Position numbers and translations under genes: made by a program. 64,000 nucleotides of DNA. Source: Streptococcus salivarius. GTDB taxonomy: Bacteria > Bacillota > Bacilli > Lactobacillales > Streptococcaceae. The notes beneath the pieces are model-generated. The model had not been told where the DNA came from, searched no databases, and worked only from the letters and a program-made list of their open reading frames with translations. The stretch is from the NCBI RefSeq assembly GCF_000785515.1, contig NZ_CP009913.1:1640001-1704000 (forward strand), written 5' to 3'. Positions 26,715-34,987 of this stretch are shown here, piece by piece. Position 1 is the first letter of the stretch, and the number at the start of each line of letters is the position of its first letter.

Positions 26715-28250
26715 TCAGTTCTTCACACCGTAATACTGAAGAATTGTCAACACTACTGACATCAATATAAATAGATTGGCAATAACATAAACAAAGTATT
26801 CTCGTCTATCGAGTGCCTCTCCGAAATCTATATTATTTTGAGGATAAAAGACACTAGAGAAGTTAGTGAATAACCCTAATAAGACCAAAACACCAGTGAA
26901 ATAACGACCTTGTACACCTAAAAAACTGATATCAGCAGTTTGTCCCCACATAAGGTACGAAGTCATTAAAATACCAATTGAAATTCCAGTAGCGACAAGT
27001 CCTGTACCTATTTTACTAATTTTAGGTAAAGGAAGAGTTTGAGGTGTCATCAGAAGAATACAACTCAAAAAGATTAGATAGTATCTAGAAATATTACCTA
27101 GACCATAAGTTAGCCAACCAAAAGTAAATAATGAGTCTATTTTATTTGGAATCAAGTCAATCCATTCACGAAGAAAGGTCTTGAAAAAGACGTTAGCATG
27201 TGCAATAGTGAATTTTATCTTGTCCACTGGGTTTGCACCATGAGTTACCTTACTTGCATTAATATCACTCGATTGCTTCAACCATAAGAAACTTAAAATT
27301 GCCGTAACAAAAATTAATAGAGCTGCATAAAGATAGTTCTTCTTAATGGTCATCTTTTCCTTTGGTATAAACAGTAATAAGCCTACTAAAAGAACATATG
27401 GTAATTTCATCGTTGCTAAAACTAAGCTCAGTGTTGCAAAAATGATCATATCTCTTAAACTTACTTTTTGTTCCCTATTTATCAGATAACAGAACTGTGC
27501 TATCAAATAAAATGTTAATGCGTTAACCATTCCATCAGTACTGAAAGAAGCTGCTAAATAAACACACATTGGTAATAGAGCTATAGAACCAAAGAGAATT
27601 TCAAAACCTTTAGCTTTCTTTATAGCAAGACGAGTAATTAAGGCATAGCAAACTAAATTACAAAATCGACCTAAAATAACCAACCATAGGAGACTAAGTC
27701 CTAGGATTCTTGCTATCCAAATACCAATCACTTGAGGAATGTAAGGGATAAAAGATGATGCATTGGTAACAATAAAAAGTGAAGAATGTACCTTTTTAAA
27801 AGAAACTTTTATCTTATCTAAACCAGTTTGCTTTAAAGGCACCTTAAACTCTTTAGTAACCTTACTAACATCATCTGAGACTTTTAAATCCTTGTCTTTT
27901 TTCGGTAGATAAGCATGGAAATCTGCTACATATAAGGCACGAGCAAAATGTGCATTCTCATCTGGAATGTCAAGGTTAGGGGAAGAAACAACAAATAAAC
28001 TTCCTGAAAGTACAATAGCAATGGCTATTTTGTTATAAAATTTCCCTGGCAATAAAATAATGATAGAAAAGAATATGCCTGTTACTAACAATAAACTTTT
28101 AGGAAGATTAACCAGACTTCCCCCTAAATATATATATGTTATTCCAATTGTAAGCCAAACCAGGATAACTTGCACCCAGTGTTTTCGTAAATTCTTCAAA
28201 AAATCGGAAGAAACTTCCTGCATTTTTGAAGCAATAAAATCTGTTTGCAT
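26715..28250 (-). CDS. DUF2142 polytopic membrane protein, probable GT-C side-chain transferase
   Basis: The 511-residue protein has about 12 hydrophobic segments and the DUF2142 hallmark PDENAHFARALYVADFH near residue 92, with an extracytoplasmic loop after it. DUF2142 proteins resemble lipid-linked-sugar-dependent (GT-C) transferases. In the group A carbohydrate locus the comparable membrane protein GacL attaches the side chain outside the cell; equivalence is inferred from context. The ribosome-binding site is weak (AAAGG about 13 nt away). AT-rich codon use stands out from the flanking rgp genes. Confidence 0.72.
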   Translation of the reverse strand: MQTDFIASKMQEVSSDFLKNLRKHWVQVILVWLTIGITYIYLGGSLVNLPKSLLLVTGIFFSIIILLPGKFYNKIAIAIVLSGSLFVVSSPNLDIPDENAHFARALYVADFHAYLPKKDKDLKVSDDVSKVTKEFKVPLKQTGLDKIKVSFKKVHSSLFIVTNASSFIPYIPQVIGIWIARILGLSLLWLVILGRFCNLVCYALITRLAIKKAKGFEILFGSIALLPMCVYLAASFSTDGMVNALTFYLIAQFCYLINREQKVSLRDMIIFATLSLVLATMKLPYVLLVGLLLFIPKEKMTIKKNYLYAALLIFVTAILSFLWLKQSSDINASKVTHGANPVDKIKFTIAHANVFFKTFLREWIDLIPNKIDSLFTFGWLTYGLGNISRYYLIFLSCILLMTPQTLPLPKISKIGTGLVATGISIGILMTSYLMWGQTADISFLGVQGRYFTGVLVLLGLFTNFSSVFYPQNNIDFGEALDRREYFVYVIANLFILMSVVLTILQYYGVKN

Positions 28251-28256
28251 TATTAC

Positions 28257-29261
28257 TCAACTACCTTTCACTTTTTTGATGACTGGCCAAACACCAAAAC
28301 CACCATATTTCAAAAACTTCAAAAAGAATGGAACAACGTAGGATAAGGATGAATTGATATTTACTTTTTGAACACCACGTTTAACATACTTATTTTTATC
28401 CCAATGTTTTCCAAAATATTTTTCCATAAAGATAACAATATCTTTAAAATCTTGTTTTGTAGCCTCAGGGTAATTCAACAAACGATACGTATGACCAACA
28501 CATAAATGCTCAATTGCTAAATACTGTAGTTCATTCTTATACTCCTCAAAATGATTTCCAAATAAATTAAACAGATGAGTTAACGAGTCATAAATATCAA
28601 AGATATTAGATTTACTTGAATTCATAATTGACCCGGGAGTATTAATAACATAATTAATAAGTGGTTTCTGAATATAATGGATTTTCTCAGCTCTACTAGT
28701 TAAATAGGGCATAACTGCAAGGTCCTCGTATAACTTACCTTTTGGAAAAGTAATGTTATCGTATAGGTCGGTCCTACAAATCTTCGACCATGCAGCATGT
28801 TTCACAACCATGAAATCTTTTTTCTTATCATACTTATCAAATTTAGGATTAACAATTAATTCTTTTACCAGATTTCCTTCATAGTCGACTAAATTAATAT
28901 CGAAAAATATTAAATCATAGTTACTTGATTTATATTTGTTAAACTCTGTTAAAAAAGATCTATCCCAAAAATCATCTGAATCAAGTGACACAGTATAAAG
29001 ACTATCGTGGATAAACTGTAAGCCAGTATTTCTGACATCAGCTAACCCACCATTTTCTTTATTAAAAATCTCTATATAAGGATATTTCTCAACAAATTCT
29101 TCTATTATTTTTTGAGATCCATCAGTACTCCCATCATTTATACAAATTACCTTAAGGGAACACTTTTCAATATCATCTTGATTTACAATACTTTCTAAAC
29201 ATCTTCGTAGATATTTTTCAGTATTATATACTGGAATAATTACAGTCAAATCGTAAGTCAT
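28257..29261 (-). CDS. GT2 family glycosyltransferase (side-chain cassette)
   Basis: The 334-residue protein has IIPVYNTEKYLRRCLESI at the N-terminus, CINDGSTDGS near residue 40, and SLDSDDFWD near residue 93. The sequence continues with a mostly helical C-terminal part without clear membrane helices. It lies between the flippase and DUF2142 genes. It probably adds a sugar to the lipid-linked side-chain precursor or the rhamnan; the donor is unknown. Strongly AT-rich. It overlaps the flippase gene by 4 nt. Confidence 0.8.
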   Translation of the reverse strand: MTYDLTVIIPVYNTEKYLRRCLESIVNQDDIEKCSLKVICINDGSTDGSQKIIEEFVEKYPYIEIFNKENGGLADVRNTGLQFIHDSLYTVSLDSDDFWDRSFLTEFNKYKSSNYDLIFFDINLVDYEGNLVKELIVNPKFDKYDKKKDFMVVKHAAWSKICRTDLYDNITFPKGKLYEDLAVMPYLTSRAEKIHYIQKPLINYVINTPGSIMNSSKSNIFDIYDSLTHLFNLFGNHFEEYKNELQYLAIEHLCVGHTYRLLNYPEATKQDFKDIVIFMEKYFGKHWDKNKYVKRGVQKVNINSSLSYVVPFFLKFLKYGGFGVWPVIKKVKGS

Positions 29262-30535
29262 TGTCTTCTCTCTTTAATTCTTTCTCTAAAATAAATAATT
29301 GAAATACCAAACACATACACAATCATAACTACTAAAAATGCTAACGAAGCACCAAGCATCCCCCACGAATAGATAAATGTCTTAGTAATTAATAAAGTAA
29401 CAACTAACATAGCAACATAAATAGCAATCAGTAGGTGTTGCTTTCGCATAATGGTAAGGATGTTTTCAAAAATAATCGCGACAGCGTACAAAACTCCAGC
29501 TAAAATCAAAATTGTAAATGGTACCTGATAAGATGCTAAATCTAATCCAAAGACTAGTCCTAATACTTGGACTCCTAGTAAATAAGCTAAACAAACTACT
29601 AGTAACCCACCACCTATGATATAAAGCAAAAGTTTTTTGATAATCGAATCAAACTTCTCGTATTCTTTATCCACATACAAAAAAGCAAGTTGTGTAATCA
29701 AAGGACGAACCATTAGAATAATAAGGCTCATGAAAAAGACAGGCATGAAGAGAATATTGAAATCTCTTTGCATTCCTGTTTGTAATACTCCCTCAGATAA
29801 ACCTCGCTCAATGATTAATTTAGGCTCATTCAAAACATAAAGTAGTATGAAACCGTTCAAGAAAAGTGGAAAACACTCCTTAAGGATATCCAGAGACTCA
29901 TGAATCTTCCTTAGGTCAAATACTCCTCTCCAATTAATTGATTCGAAGTGATGAACAAATCTAAACTCATACAAAAGGATAAAAAGTCCATTCCAAATGG
30001 TCAAAGCTAGCAAGGATACAATAAGGGATTTTGAAACAATCAAAGCAAGAAATAAGACCACCGTACTAGTCGAATAACGATAGAACATGGTCTTCCCTGC
30101 AATATCCATACGCTCACGTTGTTGAAACAACCCCTGAAAAAGATCAGAGACTGAATCCCAAGCTCGATATAAAATCATCAGAAACGCCATTAAAATAACA
30201 GATGAGGTATATCTATTACCTCCTATTATTTTTAAATAAGGTAACAGTGTTACTATCATGGCAAGTATCGTTAAAATACGGGCTTGAAAGTACGCTCTAA
30301 ACGAATGCTTCTGCCTTACATCTGTTCCATGAAAATTTCGAACTTGAAAAAGACCGATAACTACCCAGAGAGTCCCGATAGACCAGACCAAACTAAATTG
30401 GTCCGCAAGAGATGCTGAAGTCAATCGAGTAACGATTAAGAGATATAAAACCGATACACCTGAAGCTGCTAAATTTCCCAGCAAATTCCAAAAATATATC
30501 GTTTTTGCATCTGGAAGCTGACTTTTTTTACTCAT
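29258..30535 (-). CDS. Polysaccharide flippase-like membrane protein (GacK/Wzx-like)
   Basis: The 425-residue protein with about 12 membrane helices has the layout of Wzx/MATE flippases (WNLLGNLAASGVSVLYLLI at the first helix; conserved basic/aromatic residues in FHGTDVRQKHSFRAYF near residue 70). By context it should flip an undecaprenyl-phosphate-linked side-chain sugar, as GacK does in group A streptococcus. It overlaps the DUF2304 gene by 8 nt and the following GT2 gene by 4 nt, so the cassette is tightly coupled. Confidence 0.78.
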   Translation of the reverse strand: MSKKSQLPDAKTIYFWNLLGNLAASGVSVLYLLIVTRLTSASLADQFSLVWSIGTLWVVIGLFQVRNFHGTDVRQKHSFRAYFQARILTILAMIVTLLPYLKIIGGNRYTSSVILMAFLMILYRAWDSVSDLFQGLFQQRERMDIAGKTMFYRYSTSTVVLFLALIVSKSLIVSLLALTIWNGLFILLYEFRFVHHFESINWRGVFDLRKIHESLDILKECFPLFLNGFILLYVLNEPKLIIERGLSEGVLQTGMQRDFNILFMPVFFMSLIILMVRPLITQLAFLYVDKEYEKFDSIIKKLLLYIIGGGLLVVCLAYLLGVQVLGLVFGLDLASYQVPFTILILAGVLYAVAIIFENILTIMRKQHLLIAIYVAMLVVTLLITKTFIYSWGMLGASLAFLVVMIVYVFGISIIYFRERIKERRQ

Positions 30536-30860
30536 CTTTCCCTCTCAAGGCAATTGTTTGTACTAAGTTTTTGAACTTTGTATCAAGTTTAGACAAGCGA
30601 ACTGTTAATTGATATTGATTAATCAGTAGAAGGAAAATGATAAAAAGAAAAATAAAGTTTACAGCTGAAACAATTCCTAACGCACTCGCAATAATCTCAG
30701 CTAATTTTGGAAAGACGCTAAATATAAGCAATACTACTGAGAAGAAAATCCAAAATAGTGAATCATTAATTTGTACTTGAGATTTTCTAATCCCTCTAAG
30801 AATGAAGGTAACTGTCGCTAGAGATACAATAATTAGAACAATTTGAAACCAAATAGTCAT
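30528..30860 (-). CDS. DUF2304 small membrane protein (GacJ-like)
   Basis: The 110-residue protein has three hydrophobic segments (about 3-22, 35-52 and 62-82) and a charged C-terminal helix. DUF2304 proteins sit next to polyprenyl-phosphate sugar transferases. In group A streptococcus GacJ binds GacI and raises its activity. Here it directly follows the GacI-like gene (5 nt gap), so the same partnership is likely. Confidence 0.78.
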   Translation of the reverse strand: MTIWFQIVLIIVSLATVTFILRGIRKSQVQINDSLFWIFFSVVLLIFSVFPKLAEIIASALGIVSAVNFIFLFIIFLLLINQYQLTVRLSKLDTKFKNLVQTIALRGKDE

Positions 30861-30865
30861 GGAGT

Positions 30866-31555
30866 CTAGCCTCTCTTTCTAAAGTTTTGAATGAGTAGAA
30901 TTGACACAAACATATGTGTCATATATTTAATAGAACGAGAAAGAGTCAAATAACTTTCTCCCGCTTGTCTATCTTCCATTCTAACTTGCGCTTCCGCAAC
31001 TTTTACACCATTACGGATGAGATAAGACACAGTATCTGGCTCTGGACCATAGTTAATATTGAGTGCAAACTCTTTAATTAAATCTTCTGAGAACATTCTC
31101 ATTCCTGAAGTTGGGTCCTTAATTGTCTTACCAGTGGTAAGTTTAATAGCTGAACTAATTAAGATATTACCTAACATTCGTAAAGAATTTGGTCGTTTCT
31201 CTGTAACAAATCGAGAACCAATAACTAAATCAAAGCCATCATTGATTTTTTCTTCCAGACCTTGAATATATTCTGGTAAGTGTTGACCATCTGCATCAAA
31301 TTGCACCGCTTTTTTATAACCATGCTCATATGCATATCTTAAGCCTGTTTGAAAAGCTCCTGCAAGACCGAGATTCACTGGCAAATCAACAATATTGTAA
31401 TGATTCTCATGGCAAATTTGTGAAGTCTTATCACGAGAGCCATCATTGATAATGACGTAGTCATATTGAGGATAGTTCTTAATAATGTTGTTAACAACAT
31501 TTTCAATCGAGCCTTCTTCGTTATAGGCTGGAATAATAATGAGTAAATCTGACAT
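30866..31555 (-). CDS. GT2 polyprenyl-phosphate sugar synthase (GacI/DPM1-like)
   Basis: The 229-residue protein has IIPAYNEEGSIENVV at the N-terminus, INDGSRDKT near residue 36, and the catalytic QFDADGQH near residue 88. The GSRF and DPTSGMRMF motifs are typical of dolichol-phosphate-mannose-synthase-like enzymes. It probably loads a sugar (GlcNAc in the GacI case) onto undecaprenyl phosphate. The clearest ribosome-binding site, AGGAG, is 14-15 nt from the ATG, which is long. It is the first gene of the side-chain cassette. Confidence 0.82.
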   Translation of the reverse strand: MSDLLIIIPAYNEEGSIENVVNNIIKNYPQYDYVIINDGSRDKTSQICHENHYNIVDLPVNLGLAGAFQTGLRYAYEHGYKKAVQFDADGQHLPEYIQGLEEKINDGFDLVIGSRFVTEKRPNSLRMLGNILISSAIKLTTGKTIKDPTSGMRMFSEDLIKEFALNINYGPEPDTVSYLIRNGVKVAEAQVRMEDRQAGESYLTLSRSIKYMTHMFVSILLIQNFRKRG

Positions 31556-31587
31556 TTTTATACGTAGTTTCTCCTGAAAACTCTATT

Positions 31588-31630
31588 AAAAAGGTCAGTC
31601 AAATATATCCAAATCTATTTAACTGACCTT
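31588..31630 (-). terminator. Terminator after rmlD, upstream boundary of the side-chain cassette
   Basis: On the minus strand a long stem (AAGGTCAGT / ACTGACCTT, extended by AAATA/TATTT past one mismatch) is followed by TTT. It fills most of the gap between rmlD and the GacI-like gene. Confidence 0.85.
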
Positions 31631-31635
31631 GATTC

Positions 31636-32487
31636 TTATTTCACTTCTTGTTTGTAAAACTCTTTCAAAGCATCTTGCCATGTTGGAATGACAAATCCTG
31701 TAGCCTTAGCCTTAGCCAAACTCATTGTTGAGTTAAGTGGGCGTTTAGCTTTAGCTGGGAATTGGCTTGAATCAACAGGTTTCACTTCAACATCAGTATC
31801 TTTGAGGATTTCAACCGCAAAGTCATACCAAGTTGTATCTTCTGCTGCATCATTTGACAAGTGATAGTAACCATATTCCTTACGGTTTTCAGCCAAATAA
31901 GTCATAAACTCTGCCAAAGTACGTGTCCAAGTTGGACGACCGTGTTGGTCATTAACAACTGTAAGTGTCTTGTGAGTCTTAGCAAGGTTTTGCATAGTGA
32001 AGACAAAGTTCTTACCATAGTTACCGAACACCCAAGCTGTACGGATAATGTAGTAGTTAGTCACATGTTTTTCAACTAGTTCTTCACCCATGCGTTTTGT
32101 ACGACCATACTCTGTCTGTGGATCTGGTTTGTCATCAACTTCCCACTCTTGACCGACTGGTTTTTCACCATCAAAAACGTAGTCAGTTGAAATATAAACC
32201 AGCGTTGCACCATGTTTTTCAGCAGCCTTAGCGACATTTTCAGTACCTGTCACGTTGATAGCATAGTCAAGCTCTTTACCTTCATCTTCAGCAGCATCAA
32301 CAGCTGTGTAAGCAGCACAGTGATAAACCAAGGTTGGTTTTACTTCCGCAAAAACTTCATCTACTTTAACAGCATCAGTGATGTCCATCTCTGCCACATC
32401 TACTGCTACATATTCTTCGTTACGTTCATCAAGTAGGTGACGAAGCTCAGTTCCAAGTTGACCATTTGCACCTGTTACTAGAATCAT
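31636..32487 (-). CDS. rmlD: dTDP-4-dehydrorhamnose reductase
   Basis: This is the last enzyme of dTDP-L-rhamnose synthesis (GacA in group A streptococcus), supplying the donor for the rhamnan. The 283-residue SDR protein has the nucleotide-binding GANGQLGTEL at residue 6, STDYVFDG near residue 100, and the catalytic YGRTK near residue 128. GGAG precedes the start. The other rml genes are not in the window. A TGATAAAAT box overlapping the upstream terminator T-run is a likely -10 element. Confidence 0.95.
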   Translation of the reverse strand: MILVTGANGQLGTELRHLLDERNEEYVAVDVAEMDITDAVKVDEVFAEVKPTLVYHCAAYTAVDAAEDEGKELDYAINVTGTENVAKAAEKHGATLVYISTDYVFDGEKPVGQEWEVDDKPDPQTEYGRTKRMGEELVEKHVTNYYIIRTAWVFGNYGKNFVFTMQNLAKTHKTLTVVNDQHGRPTWTRTLAEFMTYLAENRKEYGYYHLSNDAAEDTTWYDFAVEILKDTDVEVKPVDSSQFPAKAKRPLNSTMSLAKAKATGFVIPTWQDALKEFYKQEVK

Positions 32488-32531
32488 ATTTTTCTCCTTG
32501 TAGTTTTCATTAATAGCACTTTAATTTTATC

Positions 32532-32556
32532 AAAAAAAGGGTGGAATTTCACCCTT
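32532..32556 (-). terminator. Terminator overlapping the stop of the GtrB-like gene
   Basis: The stem AAGGGTG / CACCCTT (32537-32543 and 32550-32556) with a 6-nt loop is followed on the minus strand by a T-run. Its 5' arm includes the last codons and stop of the upstream gene. Confidence 0.85.
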
Positions 32557-33475
32557 TTTCTTTAATAACATACACCGGTCGTTTCTTGGTTTCTAGGAAA
32601 ATCTTTGAAATATAGTTCCCGATGATTCCCAAGGCTAAGAGTTGGATTCCTCCGATAAAGAGGATGATTGAGACAAGGCTTGCCCAGCCTGCAACACTCC
32701 CACCTATAGTTAGTTTTCGGATAACAACAAAGAGAATTCCAACCAAAGAGATTAAGAATGAGAAGGTTCCCGCCCATGTGGCAAGCTTCAAGGGTACTTC
32801 TGAGAAGTTGATAAAGCCATCAAGTGAGTAACTCAATAGGCTCCAGAAAGACCATGAAGTCTCTCCCGCCACACGTTCACGATTTTCATAAGAGACGTAG
32901 GCCACATCAAAGCCGACCCATGAAAAGAGCCCTTTTGAAAAGCGATTCACTTCCTTAAGTTCAAGGATGGCATCAACGACTTGACGAGTCATCAAGCGGA
33001 AATCACGTGCCCCATCCACCATTTCAGTATCAGAAACTTTATTAATCAACCAATAGAAGGCCTTAGCAAAGAGTGAACGAATAGGTGGTTCACCCTTTCG
33101 GTCAGCACGTCGTGTCCCCACAACGTCGTAACCTTCTTGGATTTTGGCATACATTTCGATAAGAAGTTCAGGTGGATCTTGAAGATCGGCGTCCATAACT
33201 GTGACGTAGTCACCTTGGGCCGCTTCAAGTCCTGCGAGTAAGCCTGCTTCCTTCCCGAAATTACGAGAGAAAGAGAGATAGTGAACATTCTCAAATTGCT
33301 TTGAAACCTGTCTCAAAACTTCCAAGGTGCGATCTTTTGAACCGTCATTGACAAAGTAATAGTTGAAAGCCAGCTGATTGGCCATTTGTCGTTCAACTGC
33401 CTGACAAGCCTCTAAAAAAGGATGAATGGTCTCTTCCTCGTTATAACAAGGAACAACGATAGCCAGTGTTTTCAT
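32549..33475 (-). CDS. Bactoprenol glucosyltransferase-like GT2 membrane protein (GtrB/SccN-like)
   Basis: The 308-residue protein has an N-terminal GT2 domain (VVPCYNEEETIHPF, FVNDGSKDRT near residue 42, MDADLQDPPE near residue 94) and two C-terminal membrane helices (about 233-255 and 268-290), ending in KRPVYVIKEKG. This layout is that of GtrB-type enzymes that load glucose (or another hexose) onto undecaprenyl phosphate. Its position next to rmlD suggests a role in decorating the rhamnan or teichoic acid. Confidence 0.85.
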   Translation of the reverse strand: MKTLAIVVPCYNEEETIHPFLEACQAVERQMANQLAFNYYFVNDGSKDRTLEVLRQVSKQFENVHYLSFSRNFGKEAGLLAGLEAAQGDYVTVMDADLQDPPELLIEMYAKIQEGYDVVGTRRADRKGEPPIRSLFAKAFYWLINKVSDTEMVDGARDFRLMTRQVVDAILELKEVNRFSKGLFSWVGFDVAYVSYENRERVAGETSWSFWSLLSYSLDGFINFSEVPLKLATWAGTFSFLISLVGILFVVIRKLTIGGSVAGWASLVSIILFIGGIQLLALGIIGNYISKIFLETKKRPVYVIKEKG

Positions 33476-33485
33476 AAGATTTCTC

Positions 33486-33821
33486 CTAACGAATACCTAG
33501 GGCGATACGGGCATAACGACTCATCTTTTCGATAGTCCATGCTGGTGTCCAGACCAATTTAACCTCTGTCTTAGTGACTTCTGGCACTTCTTTCATAGCG
33601 TCATAAATTTGGTCTGTCAAAAGGTCTGCCAGTGGGCATCCCATAGTCGTCAAGGTCATATCGATTTCAGTATAGCCATCTTGCTGGAAACGGATATCGT
33701 AAATAAGGCCAAGGTTGACAATATCAATTCCCAACTCAGGGTCAATAACCATTTCTAAAGCTTCTAAGATACGGTCCTTGATTTTTTCAATTTCTGCTTC
33801 AGTGTATTTTACTTCAGACAT
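33486..33821 (-). CDS. DUF59/MIP18-family Fe-S metabolism protein
   Basis: The 111-residue protein has the DUF59 core VIDPELGIDIVNLGLIYD near residue 24 and the conserved cysteine in LTTMGCPLADLL near residue 62. Relatives (SufT, PaaD) help assemble Fe-S clusters. No suf genes are nearby. GGAGG precedes the ATG, and a GC-rich hairpin separates it from rpoD. Confidence 0.85.
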   Translation of the reverse strand: MSEVKYTEAEIEKIKDRILEALEMVIDPELGIDIVNLGLIYDIRFQQDGYTEIDMTLTTMGCPLADLLTDQIYDAMKEVPEVTKTEVKLVWTPAWTIEKMSRYARIALGIR

Positions 33822-33833
33822 AGCTTTTCCTCC

Positions 33834-33859
33834 AAAATCAGGGCCTAATAATCAGGCCC
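33834..33859 (-). terminator. Hairpin between rpoD and the DUF59 gene
   Basis: GGGCCT / AGGCCC (33841-33846 and 33853-33858) form a 6-bp GC stem followed on the minus strand by TGATTTTGG. The T-run is short, so it may act as a partial terminator. Confidence 0.55.
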
Positions 33860-33874
33860 CTTCCATTTACTATC

Positions 33875-34984
33875 TTAGTCTTCAATAAAGTCTTTAAGTT
33901 GTTTACTACGGCTTGGGTGGCGCAATTTACGAAGGGCTTTAGCTTCAATCTGACGAATACGTTCACGAGTAACATTGAAGACTTTACCAACATCTTCCAA
34001 AGTACGCATCTTCCCATCATCAAGACCGAAACGGAGACGAAGAACATTCTCTTCACGGTCTGTAAGGGTATCAAGCACTTCATCCAATTGTTCACGAAGA
34101 ACCACACGAGTTGTGTAATCTACTGGATTTTCAATAACTTCATCCTCGATAAAGTCACCCAAATGGCTATCATCTTCTTCACCGATAGGTGTTTCAAGAG
34201 AAACTGGCTCTTGAGCAATCTTAAGGATTTCACGAACCTTATCTGGAGTCATATCCATACGTTCAGCGATTTGCTCAGGTGTTGGGTCTTGTCCCAACTC
34301 TTGCAAGAGGTTACGTTGCTCACGCACCAATTTATTAATAGTTTCAACCATGTGAACTGGGATACGGATGGTACGCGCTTGGTCTGCGATAGCACGAGTG
34401 ATTGCTTGACGGATCCACCATGTCGCATAAGTTGAGAATTTGAAACCTTTAGAGTAGTCAAATTTATCAACGGCTTTCATAAGCCCCATGTTACCTTCTT
34501 GAATCAAGTCCAAGAACTGCATACCACGTCCCACATAACGTTTAGCGATTGAGACTACCAAACGAAGGTTGGCTTCTGCCAAACGTTGTTTAGCTTCCAA
34601 GTCACCATTTTCAACAGCGATAGCCAATTCTTTTTCCTCTTCGTTACTCAAGAGAGGCACTACGCCAATCTCTTTGAGGTACATACGAACAGGGTCATTG
34701 ACCTTAGCTGAGTTTGAACCAAGAAGCTCCTCGTCTGTCAACTCTTCTGGTTTTGGGGCTTCAACAACATATTTAGATGAAGGATTTCCGTCCTTGTCAG
34801 TGATAGAGATACCACCGTCTGTCAAACGTTCCAAAAGGTCATCAATCCCATCAGCATCAAGAACAAATGGGATAACTAGTTTTTCTGTGACTTCATCATC
34901 AATTGCTGTACCAGCTTTTTTGTGGTTACGAATGAAATCAGCGACTTGAACGTTAAATGCTGTATTTTGTTTTTTCTTTGCCAT
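33875..34984 (-). CDS. rpoD: RNA polymerase primary sigma factor (sigma-A/RpoD)
   Basis: This is the housekeeping sigma factor, 369 residues. Region 1.2 ([16 protein letters not shown]), region 2 ([17 protein letters not shown] and [13 protein letters not shown]), region 3 and region 4 ([28 protein letters not shown], in part [17 protein letters not shown]) appear in the usual order. It follows dnaG by 3 nt, the conserved macromolecular-synthesis pairing. Confidence 0.97.
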   Translation of the reverse strand: MAKKKQNTAFNVQVADFIRNHKKAGTAIDDEVTEKLVIPFVLDADGIDDLLERLTDGGISITDKDGNPSSKYVVEAPKPEELTDEELLGSNSAKVNDPVRMYLKEIGVVPLLSNEEEKELAIAVENGDLEAKQRLAEANLRLVVSIAKRYVGRGMQFLDLIQEGNMGLMKAVDKFDYSKGFKFSTYATWWIRQAITRAIADQARTIRIPVHMVETINKLVREQRNLLQELGQDPTPEQIAERMDMTPDKVREILKIAQEPVSLETPIGEEDDSHLGDFIEDEVIENPVDYTTRVVLREQLDEVLDTLTDREENVLRLRFGLDDGKMRTLEDVGKVFNVTRERIRQIEAKALRKLRHPSRSKQLKDFIED

Positions 34985-34987
34985 GTG

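Noticed and set aside
32532-32556. GGGTGGAATTTCACCC as a possible T-box antiterminator element
   Set aside because: It is a simple symmetric terminator at the end of a gene, with no specifier stem, and does not precede an amino-acid gene.
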